DNA from: Oceanisphaera psychrotolerans
Lineage (GTDB): Bacteria; Pseudomonadota; Gammaproteobacteria; Enterobacterales; Aeromonadaceae
Assembly: GCF_001870485.1 (NCBI RefSeq)
Contig: NZ_MDKE01000011.1
Span: 1-64,000, forward strand
Reading direction: 5' to 3'
Length of the DNA stretch: 64,000 bases
Part shown: positions 9,616 through 19,403 of the stretch, piece by piece
Position numbering within the stretch: the first letter of the stretch is position 1
How the letters are laid out: each line of letters opens with the position of its first letter
Program-made: the position numbers and the translations under genes
Notes under the pieces: generated by a model
Told to the model about the DNA's origin: nothing
What the model saw: the letters and a program-made list of their open reading frames with translations, nothing else
Database searches by the model: none

Positions 9616-10081
9616 AAGTGTTTGTTTCTTTTGAGCGGTGAGACATGAGAGAGTGCGGACTGCCTTTGTGCCTGGCACCGTTGTGTGTTAATAGCAAACT
9701 GAGTTCGACCCTGCGATAGTGCCGGCCAGTTGTTTTTACCGATAGCAGATTATTTGTGCCTTTATCTTTTTGGCCATCGCTTTCCGGCAACCCAGAACTC
9801 CGGCGGTAACTAAATACGCTACCGCCCATAGGGTTCAGTTGGCCATTCCCCCAGGGCCGGGCGTAGCGCCGCATGCACGATGATAAGTTGCGTTTTGCAA
9901 GACGATCGCGGCTTGCAAGCAAAGGCGCACAAGTCTACTGGATTTACCGCCCAGATAAAACCTTACTCACAATATGGAAATGGCGTGATATACAGGAAAG
10001 CTACGTCGATATTTGTATCTGTCAACATCAAAGTCAACGATAAAGTAAGGAGCAGGCTATTGATGATAAATGCTTTTACAT
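9616..10081 (-). promoter_or_regulatory. Long leader upstream of ugd containing the ops element
   Basis: No protein gene is supported between the tRNA-Gly and ugd. The stretch holds the ops/JUMPstart-like element and about 200 bases of leader before the ugd ATG. This is consistent with an RfaH-regulated polysaccharide operon. I could not place a confident -35/-10 pair. Confidence 0.5.
9816..9826 (-). promoter_or_regulatory. ops element (JUMPstart core), RfaH recruitment site
   Basis: The minus strand reads GGCGGTAGCGT, an exact match to the core ops sequence found 5' of RfaH-controlled O-antigen, capsule and conjugation operons. It points toward ugd and is about 200 bases upstream of its ATG. 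It is followed by TTACCGCC, so GGCGGTA can pair with TACCGCC around a short loop, an ops-hairpin arrangement. Confidence 0.85.
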
Positions 10082-10155
10082 TGGAGCGGGCGATGGGAAT
10101 CGAACCCACGTATGCAGCTTGGGAAGCTGCCGTTCTACCATTGAACTACGCCCGC
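10082..10155 (-). tRNA. glyU: tRNA-Gly (anticodon CCC)
   Basis: The minus strand gives a complete cloverleaf of 74 bases, including an encoded CCA. The acceptor stem GCGGGCG pairs with CGCCCGC, and the D arm contains GTTCAATGGTAGAAC. The anticodon stem GCAGC/GCTGC encloses TTCCCAA (anticodon CCC, reading GGG), and the T arm contains GGTTCGATTCC. It is very similar to E. coli glyU. Its 3' end faces the polysaccharide locus. Confidence 0.95.
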
Positions 10156-10486
10156 TCTGAAGGAGTTCCACTATAGCCCTTTTTGCGCCGGCGGCAATCT
10201 CCTGATGTTCAAGTGAACAAATAACCACCAACAACCACCCAATGAGTAGTGTTCCCTCCCCGTCCTTCCCCTGGCAATTACCTGATGTCATGCCTGCCAC
10301 ACGGCAGCAAAGTGGGGAAAGAACCCGATGGCGTCAGTTGGCCGGTTCGGCATTATCCCGCTTTGGTCGAGTAAATTATCCCCTTCGACAACATCACGCC
10401 GCTTACGACCCCAATTTCATTCGACCTTCTGCAGCACCTTGTGCAGAATAAGGTCAGCTTCTTTTTCTGGATTAAGGACTTGTCTC
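10156..10486. other. Intergenic region between tRNA-Gly and rcsF
   Basis: About 330 bases without a supported gene. The left end holds the tRNA promoter and the right end the rcsF ribosome site (AAGGA at 10474-10478). Longer frames reading into rcsF from upstream have no family-like sequence before the lipoprotein signal peptide. I see no further conserved element. Confidence 0.5.
10170..10197 (-). promoter_or_regulatory. Promoter of the tRNA-Gly gene
   Basis: The minus strand has TTGCCG (10197-10192), a 16-base spacer and TATAGT (10175-10170). The -10 box ends 14 bases before the mature tRNA 5' end, which is a normal sigma-70 geometry for a short-leader tRNA transcript. Confidence 0.6.
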
Positions 10487-10855
10487 ATGCGTCTTCTCGG
10501 GGTTTCTCTGCTGGCGGTTGCGTTGTCTGGTTGCGCGGGTTGGGGGTTCAACAGCAACGTGTCACCGGTCGGTATCAAGGATTATTACAAGGGCGACGGG
10601 GTCAAGCTTTACAGCAAGGCCGACCTGGACGGCGTGAATTACGTCACCTTGGGCTCGGTGGAAGGCGAAGCCTGCCAGATAAAAGCCGATGAAGCGCCGC
10701 CGAAAGAAGCCGATGCCCGCGCCAGCGTGCGTCGCAGTGCAGCCGATATGGGGGCCAACGGGCTCTTGCTGGACCGCTGCATTCGCTTCGATGACATGCC
10801 CGGCTGCCTGGAACAGGTGCTGTGCAGCGGTCAGGCGCTGAAGGTTGCGGACTGA
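10487..10855 (+). CDS. rcsF: RcsF outer-membrane lipoprotein, Rcs envelope-stress sensor
   Basis: The product is 122 residues. The signal peptide MRLLGVSLLAVALSGC ends in a lipobox (LSGC). The mature part has the RcsF pattern with four cysteines, one in GEACQIKA and three in DRCIRFDDMPGCLEQVLCSG. These form the nonconsecutive disulfides in E. coli RcsF. RcsF monitors the outer membrane and LPS and relieves IgaA inhibition of the RcsCDB phosphorelay. The ATG at 10487 is chosen because the lipobox then sits at residue 16. Upstream in-frame codons encode nothing signal-like. The gene overlaps trmO by one base, as is common for the rcsF-trmO-proS neighbourhood. Confidence 0.88.
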   Translation: MRLLGVSLLAVALSGCAGWGFNSNVSPVGIKDYYKGDGVKLYSKADLDGVNYVTLGSVEGEACQIKADEAPPKEADARASVRRSAADMGANGLLLDRCIRFDDMPGCLEQVLCSGQALKVAD

Positions 10856-11598
10856 TGCAGCAGCCCATGCAGCCACCGATGCAACCACCCATGCCGCAGG
10901 TCATGCTGGATCCCATCGGTATTATTCGTTCGCCTTATAAAGAGAAGTTTGCGGTGCCGCGCCAGCCGGGGCTGGTCAGCAGTGCCCGGGCCCGGCTGGA
11001 GATGCTGCCGCCCTACAACGAGCCCAGTGCCTTTCGCGGACTGGGCGAGTTCAGTCACCTGTGGCTGATGTTCGTGTTTCACCAGACTCAGGACAAGGGC
11101 TGGAACCCCACGGTGCGCCCGCCACGGCTGGGCGGCAACGAACGGGTGGGTGTCTTCGCTACCCGCTCCACCTTCAGGCCCAACCCGCTGGGACTCTCGG
11201 TGGTGCAACTGCACGACATGTGCAAGGACGGCAACAAGGTGTGGCTGGAGCTGGGCGGTGTGGATCTGGTGGACGGCACCCCCGTGGTCGACATCAAGCC
11301 CTATCTGCCCTGGGTCGATGCGGTGCCCGATGCCCACGGCGGCTTTGCACCGGCGCCCCCGGACATCAGCATGGAAGTCATCTTCAGCGCCGCCGCCGAG
11401 CAGGCCTGTGCCCGCTCGGAGATTCCCGACCTGCAGCAGTTTATTACCGAAGTACTGGTGCAGGATCCGCGCCCGGCCTACAAGCGCAACGACAAACACT
11501 GGCAGCAGTACGGGGTCCGGCTTTATCACTACAACGTACGCTTTGAAGTCTTTGGCCGCCTCACCAGGGTGCTTGAAATCGTGAGCGCTGAGGAGTAA
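10855..11598 (+). CDS. trmO: tRNA (adenine-37-N6)-methyltransferase TrmO
   Basis: The product is 247 residues of the UPF0066/TsaA family. Signature parts are IGIIRSPYKEKFAVPRQPGL near the N-terminus and STFRPNPLGLSVVQL (the RPNPLG motif). TrmO uses SAM to methylate N6 of t6A37 in tRNA-Thr. The ATG at 10855 overlaps the rcsF stop (TGATG), giving translational coupling. An in-frame ATG 33 bases upstream lies within rcsF and is less likely. The N-terminal QQPMQPPMQPPMPQ repeat is unusual and probably disordered. Confidence 0.9.
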   Translation: MQQPMQPPMQPPMPQVMLDPIGIIRSPYKEKFAVPRQPGLVSSARARLEMLPPYNEPSAFRGLGEFSHLWLMFVFHQTQDKGWNPTVRPPRLGGNERVGVFATRSTFRPNPLGLSVVQLHDMCKDGNKVWLELGGVDLVDGTPVVDIKPYLPWVDAVPDAHGGFAPAPPDISMEVIFSAAAEQACARSEIPDLQQFITEVLVQDPRPAYKRNDKHWQQYGVRLYHYNVRFEVFGRLTRVLEIVSAEE

Positions 11599-11690
11599 GG
11601 CGGGAGACATAACGGGGCTTCTGCCTGACCGGCCCCCCTGCTACAATCTCTTTCTTTAATGGATTTTAAAAATCAACAAGGTTTAAGCGC

Positions 11691-13409
11691 ATGCGTACCA
11701 CTCAATACTTGCTTTCCACCCTCAAAGAGACCCCGAGCGATGCCGAGGTGATCAGCCACCAGCTGATGCTGCGCGCGGGCATGATCCGCCGGCTGGCGTC
11801 GGGCCTGTACACCTGGCTGCCCAGTGGCCTGCGGGTATTGAACAAGGTCGCCGCCATCGTGCGGGAAGAAATGAACCGCGCCGGCGCGGTGGAAATGCTG
11901 ATGCCGGTGGTACAGCCCGCCGAGCTGTGGCATGAAACCGGCCGCTGGGACAAGTTCGGCCCCGAACTGCTGCGCATCAAGGATCGCCACGATCGCAGCT
12001 TCGTACTGGGCCCGACCCACGAAGAAGTCATCACCTCCATGGTGCGCAACGAGGTGGCTTCCTACAAGCAACTGCCGCTGAACCTGTATCAGATCCAGAC
12101 CAAATTCCGCGACGAAGTCCGCCCCCGCTTCGGCGTGATGCGCTCGCGCGAGTTCATCATGAAGGATGCCTACTCCTTCCACACCAGCCAGCAGAGTCTG
12201 GAGCAGACCTACGACGACATGTATCAGGCCTACAGCCGTATCTTCGAGCGCATGGGACTGGACTTCCGCGCCGTACTGGCCGACACCGGCGCCATCGGTG
12301 GCAGTGCCTCGCACGAATTCCACGTGCTGGCCCAGAGCGGTGAAGACGACATCGCCTTCTCTACCGAGTCCGATTACGCCGCCAACATCGAAATGGCCGA
12401 GGCCGTGGCGCCCAAGGCCACCGCCGATGCCGCCACCCAGGAGCTGACCCTGGTCGATACTCCCGACGCCAAAACCATCGCCGCGCTGGTGGAGCAATTC
12501 GGACTGGATATCGAGAAAACCGTCAAGACCCTGCTGGTAAAGGCCGCCGACGATCAGGACGCTCCGCTGGTGGCACTGATGGTGCGTGGCGATCACGAAC
12601 TGAACGAAATCAAGGCCGAGAAGCTGCCGCAGGTCGCCAGCCCCCTGACCTTTGCCACCGAAGAAGAAATTCGCGCCATCGTCGGTGCCGGCCCGGGTTC
12701 GCTGGGTCCGCTGAACATGCCGGTGCCGGTAGTGGTGGATCGCGCCGTGGCGGTCATGAACGACTTTGGCGCCGGTGCCAACATTGAAGACAAGCACTAC
12801 TTCGGCATCAACTGGGGCCGGGATCTGCCGCTGCCGCAGGTGGCCGATCTGCGTAACGTCAAGGAAGGCGACCCCAGCCCCTGTGGCAAGGGCGTGCTGC
12901 AAATCAAACGTGGCATCGAAGTGGGCCACATCTTCCAGCTGGGCAACAACTACTCCAGCAAGATGAACGCCACCGTGCTCAACGAAGACGGCAAATCAAC
13001 GGTACTGGAAATGGGCTGCTACGGCATCGGTGTATCACGCATCGTGGCCGCCGCCATCGAGCAAAACCATGACGATCGCGGCATCATCTGGCCGGAAGCC
13101 ATCGCGCCCTTCCAGGTCGCCATCATCCCGATGAACATGCACAAGTCCTACCGGGTGCAGGAAGTGGCCGAGAAGCTGTATAATGAGCTGACCGCCGCCG
13201 GCATCGAAGTGCTGTTCGACGACCGTAAAGAGCGTCCGGGCGTGATGTTCGCCGACATGGAACTGCTGGGCGTGCCCCACAGCATCGTCATCGGCGATCG
13301 CGGCCTGGACAACAATGTAGTGGAATACAAGACCCGCCGCGGTGGCGAAAAGTCCGAAGTGGCCATCGACGACATCGTGGCCCAGCTGACCCAGGCCATC
13401 CAGAAATAA
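11691..13409 (+). CDS. proS: Prolyl-tRNA synthetase
   Basis: The product is 572 residues, the bacterial ProS length. It begins [20 protein letters not shown] and shows the class II motifs, including [18 protein letters not shown] YbaK-like editing insertion lies at about residues 225-390, and the C-terminal anticodon domain ends in [19 protein letters not shown]. It charges tRNA-Pro in the cytoplasm and edits mis-acylated alanine. The gene stands 92 bases after trmO and ends at a strong hairpin terminator. Confidence 0.97.
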   Translation: MRTTQYLLSTLKETPSDAEVISHQLMLRAGMIRRLASGLYTWLPSGLRVLNKVAAIVREEMNRAGAVEMLMPVVQPAELWHETGRWDKFGPELLRIKDRHDRSFVLGPTHEEVITSMVRNEVASYKQLPLNLYQIQTKFRDEVRPRFGVMRSREFIMKDAYSFHTSQQSLEQTYDDMYQAYSRIFERMGLDFRAVLADTGAIGGSASHEFHVLAQSGEDDIAFSTESDYAANIEMAEAVAPKATADAATQELTLVDTPDAKTIAALVEQFGLDIEKTVKTLLVKAADDQDAPLVALMVRGDHELNEIKAEKLPQVASPLTFATEEEIRAIVGAGPGSLGPLNMPVPVVVDRAVAVMNDFGAGANIEDKHYFGINWGRDLPLPQVADLRNVKEGDPSPCGKGVLQIKRGIEVGHIFQLGNNYSSKMNATVLNEDGKSTVLEMGCYGIGVSRIVAAAIEQNHDDRGIIWPEAIAPFQVAIIPMNMHKSYRVQEVAEKLYNELTAAGIEVLFDDRKERPGVMFADMELLGVPHSIVIGDRGLDNNVVEYKTRRGGEKSEVAIDDIVAQLTQAIQK

Positions 13410-13434
13410 GCGTTCTGGCATACGCTGAATACTA

Positions 13435-13468
13435 AAAAACGGCGCCGTTCGATACGGCGCCGTTTTTG
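13435..13468 (+). terminator. Rho-independent terminator after proS (bidirectional)
   Basis: AAAAACGGCGCCGT, a five-base loop TCGAT, and ACGGCGCCGTTTTT form a perfect stem flanked by A and T runs. It lies between convergent proS and the RND pump gene and can serve both. Confidence 0.9.
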
Positions 13469-13500
13469 TTGGGGCAATCGTTTGTTGAACTAATGCTGTA

Positions 13501-16500
13501 TCAGCCTCCCGCTTCCGGCTCTTTCAGCGCCGCCTCCAATCGCCGTTGCTGGTGCTCCGGCGACTGGGTATGGCGCGCCAGCAACCGGTACATGGCCGGC
13601 ACGATAAACAACGTCAACAGGGTTGCCAGCGACACACCGGAAAAGACCACTGTCCCCACCGCCTGCCGGCTTTCGGCTCCGGCCCCGCTGGCCAGGATCA
13701 GCGGAATGGCACCCGCCACCGTGGTAAAGGCGGTCATCAATATGGGCCGCAGACGGCGTACCGAGGCCTCGATCAGCGCCTCACCGAAGGGGTGTCCCCG
13801 GTCGCGCAGCTGGTTGGCGAACTCCACGATCAGGATGCCGTTCTTGGTCACCAGCCCTATCAGCATCACCATGGCTATCTGGCTGTAGGCATTGAGGGTC
13901 ATCCCCGTCAGATAGAGCCCCAGCAGGCCGCCGAGCAGGCCCAGCGGCACCGTCAGCAGCACGATAAAGGGATGAATAAAGCTCTCGAACTGGGCCGCCA
14001 GGATCAGAAACACCACCACCAGCGCCAGCCCGAACACGAAGGCCACATCGCCCTGGTTGCTCTTGTATTCCAGCGACTCGCCCTTGTAATCGACGGTGGC
14101 GTAGTCAGGCAACTGGTCACGCACCAGACCGTCCAGATAGTCCAGCGCCTCACCCAGGCTGTAATTGCCGACCAGGTTGGCGCTGAGGGTAATGGCCTTC
14201 TTGCGGTTGTAATGGTTCAGCGAAGGCGAGGTCCCCTGCTCGTTCAGGGTGACCAGGTTATCGAGCGACACCAGCTCGCCACCGCCGGTACGCAGATAGA
14301 TGCCGCCCAGATCGCCCAGCTGCCGGAAGGCGTCCTGCTGCCCCTTGAGGTAGACATCGTACTCTTCCCCCTGGCGCGCATAGGTGGTGATGGCCTGACC
14401 GCCGAGCATGACGTTGAGGCTGTCGGCCACCTCGGTGACCGATATTCCCAGCTTGGCCGCCCGTTGCTGATCCACCTCTACCAGCAATTCGGGCTTGGTC
14501 TGGGCATAGTCCAGATCCAGGTCGCTCAGGCCCGGGTTATCACGGGCCCGTTGCCGCAACTGATCGGCCCAGCCGTAGAGTTCGTCGTAGTCGGCCCCGC
14601 CCAGCACAAACTCCACCGGCGAGCTGGAGCCACCACGAATGGACGACGGCATTATCGGGATCACAAGCACATCGGCCACATCCCGAGTCAGGCCACGAAT
14701 ACGTCCGACGATGGCCTCGGCCGACACCGCCCGCTGGTCCCAGGTGGCCAGGCTGGCGATGACCATACCGCTGTTTACCCCGCCACCGAAGCCCGGGGTA
14801 CGGACCGTCAGGCTGGTCACGGTTCCGTCTTGCTGCAGGGGGGCCAGCCGGGCTTCCACCTCGCCCATGGCCCGGCTCATGCGCTCGAAGCTGGCCCCCT
14901 CGGCCCCGCGCACCAGCACAAAGACCACGCCACGGTCTTCCTTCGGGGTCAGGCTCTGGGGCACCTGCTGAAACAACAGGGTGATCAGTCCCAGCGCCAG
15001 CACCATCGCCAGCGGGGCCCACCAGCGATGGCTCAGCTCGCTGCCGAGCAGGCGCCGGTAGCCCCGCTCCAGGCGGGCAAAGCCGGCGTCGAAACGACTC
15101 GCCAGCCAGCCGGGCTGCTGCTTGGATTTAAGGATCTTGCTGCCCATCACCGGGGTCAGGGTCAGGGCCACCAGCGACGAAAAGACCACGGCTCCGGCCA
15201 GCAGCACCGCAAACTCGGTGAAGATACGGCCGATAATGCCGCCCATGAACACGATGGGCAAAAACACCGCCACCAGCGTCAGGGTGGTGGCGATCACCGC
15301 AAAGCCCACCTCGCGCGTGCCGTGATAGGCGGCGGCCAGCGGCGACCGGCCCCGCTCAAGATGATGATGAATATTCTCCAGCACCACGATGGCATCATCC
15401 ACCACCAGACCGATGGCCATGATCAGCGCCATCAGGGTGATCAGGTTCACCGAATACCCCAGAGCATAGGCCAGGATAAAGGCGCTGATCAGCGACACCG
15501 GCACCGTCACCGCCGGGATCAGGGTGGCCCGCACCTGGCCCAGAAAAATATAAATCACCAGCACCACCAGACCGATGGTGATCAGCAGCGTCTGATACAC
15601 CTCGCCGATGGCACTGTCGATAAACACCGAGCTGTCGTAGGTCCAGGTCAGCTCGGTGCCCTCGGGCAGAAAGGGCTGCTGAGCGATCACCGCCCGCTTG
15701 ACCTCCTCCACCACCTCCAGGGTATTGGCCTGGGTCTGCTTGACGATACCCAGCCCCACCACGTTCTGGCCGTTGGAGCGAAACAGGGTGTCTTCCGGTT
15801 TTTCCCCTTCCCAAATCTCGGCCACATCCCCCAGGTAAACCCGGGAGTCCGAGTCGATACGGCGAATACTCAGGGTGTTGAAATTCACCGCCTGATCGTA
15901 ACCGCGCTGAATGCGGGTGGCGAAGTTCTGCTGGCTGTTTTCCAGTGTGCCGGCGGGCAGCTCCACGTTCTGGGCGCGCAGGGCGGCACGAATGTCGGCC
16001 ACCGTGACCCCACGCGAGGCCATGGCCACCGGATCCAGGCGCACGTTCATCACCCGTTCCTTGCGCCCGCCGACCCACACCGAGCTGACCCCGTCGAGCA
16101 GGCTGAAGCGATCGGCCAGCACGTTCTGGGCATAGTCCCCCAGCGCCAGCGGCGACATGCCGGTCGAGCGCAGCGTGACCCACAGGATCACATCGTTGCG
16201 CCCGGTGTCCTTGGTGACCACCGGAGCATCGGCGTCGTCGGGCAGGCTGCGGGAGGCCCGGGCCACCGCTTCCCGTACGTCACTGGCGGCGTTGTTCAGA
16301 TCCCGTTCGGGAACGAACTCGATGGTGATGCTGGAGCGGCCATCGCTGGTTGTGGAACTGATGAACTTGACCCCGCTGATGCCCGACAGTTCGTCCTCCA
16401 GCCGTCGGGTGACCTGGGTCTCCAGTACGCCGGCGCTGGCACCGGTATAATCGGTACGTACCGTCACCACCGGCGACGTGGTGTCGGGCATTTCCCTCAG

Positions 16501-16599
16501 CGGCAGTTCGAGAAAGGAAATCAGCCCGAACACACACAACATCAGGCTCAGTACCGTGGCCAGTACCGGGCGGGAAATGGACAGATCAGAGAGCTTCAC
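13501..16599 (-). CDS. RND efflux permease (AcrB/MexK-like, HAE1 type)
   Basis: The product is about 1032 residues with the RND pattern: a first TM helix (LSISRPVLATVLSLMLCVFG), a large periplasmic loop, a central TM block with MAIGLVVDDAIVVLENIHHH, a second loop and a C-terminal TM block. The proton-relay aspartates are in GLVVDDAIVV. It pumps hydrophobic compounds across the envelope with the adaptor encoded just upstream. A GTG at 16599 with GGAGGT five bases upstream is the best start. It overlaps the adaptor stop by 14 bases. No outer-membrane channel gene is adjacent, so a shared TolC is likely. Confidence 0.92.
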   Translation of the reverse strand: MKLSDLSISRPVLATVLSLMLCVFGLISFLELPLREMPDTTSPVVTVRTDYTGASAGVLETQVTRRLEDELSGISGVKFISSTTSDGRSSITIEFVPERDLNNAASDVREAVARASRSLPDDADAPVVTKDTGRNDVILWVTLRSTGMSPLALGDYAQNVLADRFSLLDGVSSVWVGGRKERVMNVRLDPVAMASRGVTVADIRAALRAQNVELPAGTLENSQQNFATRIQRGYDQAVNFNTLSIRRIDSDSRVYLGDVAEIWEGEKPEDTLFRSNGQNVVGLGIVKQTQANTLEVVEEVKRAVIAQQPFLPEGTELTWTYDSSVFIDSAIGEVYQTLLITIGLVVLVIYIFLGQVRATLIPAVTVPVSLISAFILAYALGYSVNLITLMALIMAIGLVVDDAIVVLENIHHHLERGRSPLAAAYHGTREVGFAVIATTLTLVAVFLPIVFMGGIIGRIFTEFAVLLAGAVVFSSLVALTLTPVMGSKILKSKQQPGWLASRFDAGFARLERGYRRLLGSELSHRWWAPLAMVLALGLITLLFQQVPQSLTPKEDRGVVFVLVRGAEGASFERMSRAMGEVEARLAPLQQDGTVTSLTVRTPGFGGGVNSGMVIASLATWDQRAVSAEAIVGRIRGLTRDVADVLVIPIMPSSIRGGSSSPVEFVLGGADYDELYGWADQLRQRARDNPGLSDLDLDYAQTKPELLVEVDQQRAAKLGISVTEVADSLNVMLGGQAITTYARQGEEYDVYLKGQQDAFRQLGDLGGIYLRTGGGELVSLDNLVTLNEQGTSPSLNHYNRKKAITLSANLVGNYSLGEALDYLDGLVRDQLPDYATVDYKGESLEYKSNQGDVAFVFGLALVVVFLILAAQFESFIHPFIVLLTVPLGLLGGLLGLYLTGMTLNAYSQIAMVMLIGLVTKNGILIVEFANQLRDRGHPFGEALIEASVRRLRPILMTAFTTVAGAIPLILASGAGAESRQAVGTVVFSGVSLATLLTLFIVPAMYRLLARHTQSPEHQQRRLEAALKEPEAGG

Positions 16600-17620
16600 G
16601 CTGTACCTCCACCTGCATGCCGTCACGCACCTTGACCGTGCCTTCGCTGATCACCTGCTCGCCGATGGCGAGGCCGTTGGCAATGGTCACCCGCTCTCCC
16701 AGGTTACGACCAATGCTAACGTCACGGCGACTGACCCGGCCCTCGTCATCCACTACAAACACATAACGCTGCTGGCCGGCATACAGCAGGCTCTGGCTCG
16801 GGATCACCGCCTGGCTGCTGTTATCCACCGTCAGCTGCACCCGCATCAGCATGCCCGGCGCCAGCAAGCCTGCGCGGTTATCAAACAGCAGCCGCACCCG
16901 GGCATTGAGGGTATCTTCGTCCACGCTGGGGGCGATCACCGCCAGCTCCCCGATGAAGGCCTGCTCGCCGTACGCCTCGCTGCGAGCGCTCAGCTGCTCG
17001 CCCACCCTGAGCTGGCGATAGTATTTTTCCGGTACCGCCAGATCGAGCTTGAGGCTGCTCACATCGAACAGCTCCGCCACCGGCTCGTTGGCCACCAGCA
17101 ACCGGCCGGGAGCCACATCACTCAGGCCGATGACCCCGGCGAAGGGTGCCTTCAGGGTCAGGTAATCCGCCTGTACCCGGGCGGCCTGCAGTTTGGCCTC
17201 GGCCATGGCCACCGCCGCCTGCTGGCCGTCGAGCTCGGTCTGGGTCACCGCCTTGCGCCGAAACAGGGTCTGAAAATTGTTGAACACCCGGCGGGCGTCC
17301 ATCAGTACCGCCTCGGCTTCGCGCACCGCCGCCTGCTCGGCTCTGTCATCCAGACTGAGCAACAACGCGCCGGCCGCCACCTGCTGTCCGGGTACAAAGT
17401 GTACCTGCGTCACCCGCGCACTCACCTGGGGTGCGATGGCCACCTGCTGGTTGGCCTTGAGGGTGCCAATCAATTCGATACCGGCCGTGATGGGCTGCTC
17501 CGTGACCCGCACCGTGGACACCACGGGACCACTCTGAGCCGACACCGTCACCGGCACCAGGGTCGACAGACCGAACAAGCAGCCAAACAGCAATCCGGAA
17601 TAGTTGTTCTTGTTCAACAT
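16586..17620 (-). CDS. RND efflux periplasmic adaptor subunit
   Basis: The product is 344 residues. A signal peptide is followed by the lipoyl half-motifs IELIGTLKANQQVAIAPQVS and VTQVHFVPGQQVAAGALLLS, an alpha-helical hairpin around residues 95-150, then LKAPFAGVIGLSDVAPGRL. It bridges the inner-membrane pump and the outer-membrane channel. It is translated with the pump through overlapping ends. No lipobox is visible, so it is probably anchored by an uncleaved signal or is soluble. No regulator is adjacent; the next gene upstream is a divergent SDR gene. Confidence 0.9.
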   Translation of the reverse strand: MLNKNNYSGLLFGCLFGLSTLVPVTVSAQSGPVVSTVRVTEQPITAGIELIGTLKANQQVAIAPQVSARVTQVHFVPGQQVAAGALLLSLDDRAEQAAVREAEAVLMDARRVFNNFQTLFRRKAVTQTELDGQQAAVAMAEAKLQAARVQADYLTLKAPFAGVIGLSDVAPGRLLVANEPVAELFDVSSLKLDLAVPEKYYRQLRVGEQLSARSEAYGEQAFIGELAVIAPSVDEDTLNARVRLLFDNRAGLLAPGMLMRVQLTVDNSSQAVIPSQSLLYAGQQRYVFVVDDEGRVSRRDVSIGRNLGERVTIANGLAIGEQVISEGTVKVRDGMQVEVQREAL

Positions 17621-17778
17621 GCTGTGTTTATTCCTTATCTAACGCTCACCCCAGTTTACCTCTTTCGTCCGGCCAGACTATGTCAGTCGGTGCCAAAGAT
17701 GTAACAATATGTGGCTAAAGCGCACTACGCTTAGTCGAGGGCGCAACAAGCAGGCAAGAGCTTCGTCGAGGAGACAGC

Positions 17779-18540
17779 ATGAAGCAGGGAAAAATTCTGA
17801 TCACCGGTGTCGCTAAAGGCCTGGGCCTGGGAATGACCCGTTACTTTTTGCAGCACGACTACCAGGTAGTGGGGGTCGATATCGACAAGGATGGCCTCAC
17901 TCAACTGGACAAGGCCCGGTTTCCCAACTTGCAGCTGGTGCATCTGGACGTGGCCGACGAACCCTCGGTACAGGCACTGAGCCGACTGATCGAACGTCAG
18001 TTCGGGCAAATCGACGGCATCATCAACAACGCCGCCATCAGTCAGCCTCATCATGAACCCTTGACGCAACTGCACCTGTCGCACTGGCAGCGGGTGCTGG
18101 CGGTCAACCTCACCGGTCCCATGCTGATAAGTAAACACATGGCGCCCCTGCTCACACCGGGATCCGCCATTATCAACATTTCCTCGACCCGAGCCCACCA
18201 GTCGGAGCCCGACAGCGAGGCCTATGCCGCCGCCAAGGGCGGCCTGGTTGCCCTGACCCACGCCATGGCCATCAGCCTGGGGCCCGGCATCAGGGTCAAC
18301 GCCATCAGTCCGGGCTGGATTGATGTCAGTCGGCTGCAACCGGATGCCCAGGACGCGGCCCCCAGTCAGCACGATCACCATCAGCATCCGGCCGGTCGGG
18401 TGGGTAACGCCGAGGATGTGGCGGCTCTGGCGCGCTTTCTGCTGTCCGACGAGGCCGGCTTTATCACCGGTCAGGAATACATTATCGACGGCGGCATGAG
18501 CAAACGGATGATCTATCCGGAGGGACCGGCTGCCGACTGA
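17779..18540 (+). CDS. SDR-family NAD(P)-dependent oxidoreductase
   Basis: The product is 253 residues with the short-chain dehydrogenase layout: cofactor motif ITGVAKGLGLG, NNAAIS, the catalytic Ser in INISSTRAH, YAAAKGG (YxxxK) near residue 150, and a C-terminal FITGQEYIIDGGMSKRM. An Asp-bearing turn after beta-2 (VVGVDIDKDG) suggests NAD(H) preference. The substrate cannot be inferred. GGAG lies upstream of the ATG. It is divergent from the RND adaptor. Confidence 0.85.
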   Translation: MKQGKILITGVAKGLGLGMTRYFLQHDYQVVGVDIDKDGLTQLDKARFPNLQLVHLDVADEPSVQALSRLIERQFGQIDGIINNAAISQPHHEPLTQLHLSHWQRVLAVNLTGPMLISKHMAPLLTPGSAIINISSTRAHQSEPDSEAYAAAKGGLVALTHAMAISLGPGIRVNAISPGWIDVSRLQPDAQDAAPSQHDHHQHPAGRVGNAEDVAALARFLLSDEAGFITGQEYIIDGGMSKRMIYPEGPAAD

Positions 18541-18588
18541 CCCCGGTTTCTGCTAGCATGGCGTCCTCTTTTTACAGCAGGCGCCGTT

Positions 18589-19394
18589 ATGAAAGTCATC
18601 TCCTTCAACATCAATGGACTCAGGGCCCGCTTGCATCAGTTGCAGGCGCTTATAGACAAACACCAGCCGGACATCATCGGTCTGCAGGAAACCAAGGTTC
18701 ACGACGACGCCTTTCCGCTGGCCGATGTGGAAGCCATGGGCTACCACGTTCATTTTCACGGCCAGAAAGGCCATTACGGCGTGGCCCTGTTGAGCAGGCA
18801 GGCACCGCTGGAGATCAAGAAGGGCTTTCCCGGTGACGAAGATGATGCCCAGCGAAGGATGATCATGGGTCGCTTCGCCCGTCCCGACGGCACCGAGTTG
18901 ACCGTGCTCAACGGCTACTTTCCCCAGGGCGAGAACCGCAACCACGAGACCAAGTTTCCCGCCAAGACCCGTTTTTACGCCGATTTGCAGCGCTACCTGA
19001 GTGAGTACCATCAGCCGGATGAGGCGCTGATCGTCATGGGGGATGTGAATATTTCCCATACCGATCTGGATATCGGCATCGGTGAGCCCAACCGCAAGCG
19101 CTGGCTGCGCGAGGGGAAATGTTCCTCCTGCCGGAAGAGCGGGAGTGGATGGACCGCTTGCTGAGCTGGGGGTTAACGGATACCTGGCGACTGCAGAACC
19201 CCGAAGAAAGCGATCGCTATTCCTGGTTCGACTACCGCAGCAAGGGCTTCAACGACAATCGCGGCCTGCGTATCGACCTGATCCTCGTCACCCGGCCGCT
19301 GGTCGGCCAGCTGACCGATACCGGCATCGACTACGAACTGCGCGGCATCGAAAAACCCTCGGATCACGCCCCCATCTGGGCCACCTTCGGCTGA
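18589..19394 (+). pseudogene. xthA: Exodeoxyribonuclease III (XthA), one frameshift
   Basis: The first frame gives [49 protein letters not shown] and [16 protein letters not shown], then fails after [11 protein letters not shown]. The other frame continues with [39 protein letters not shown] and [14 protein letters not shown]. One missing T near 19125 restores [11 protein letters not shown] exactly as in E. coli XthA. The intact product would be about 268 residues: an AP endonuclease and 3'-5' exonuclease of base-excision repair. Catalytic Glu, Asp/Asn and His are all encoded. A sequencing error is the simplest explanation. Confidence 0.9.
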
Positions 19395-19403
19395 CCGTCG
19401 GTG

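Noticed and set aside
11673-12929. Long minus-strand frame across proS
   Set aside because: It is the antisense shadow of proS; low-complexity composition and no conserved motif.
13546-16635. A 1029-codon open frame on the plus strand opposite the RND permease
   Set aside because: It is rich in His, Gln, Gly and Arg with no family-like motif, and mirrors the high-GC codon pattern of the real gene on the other strand.
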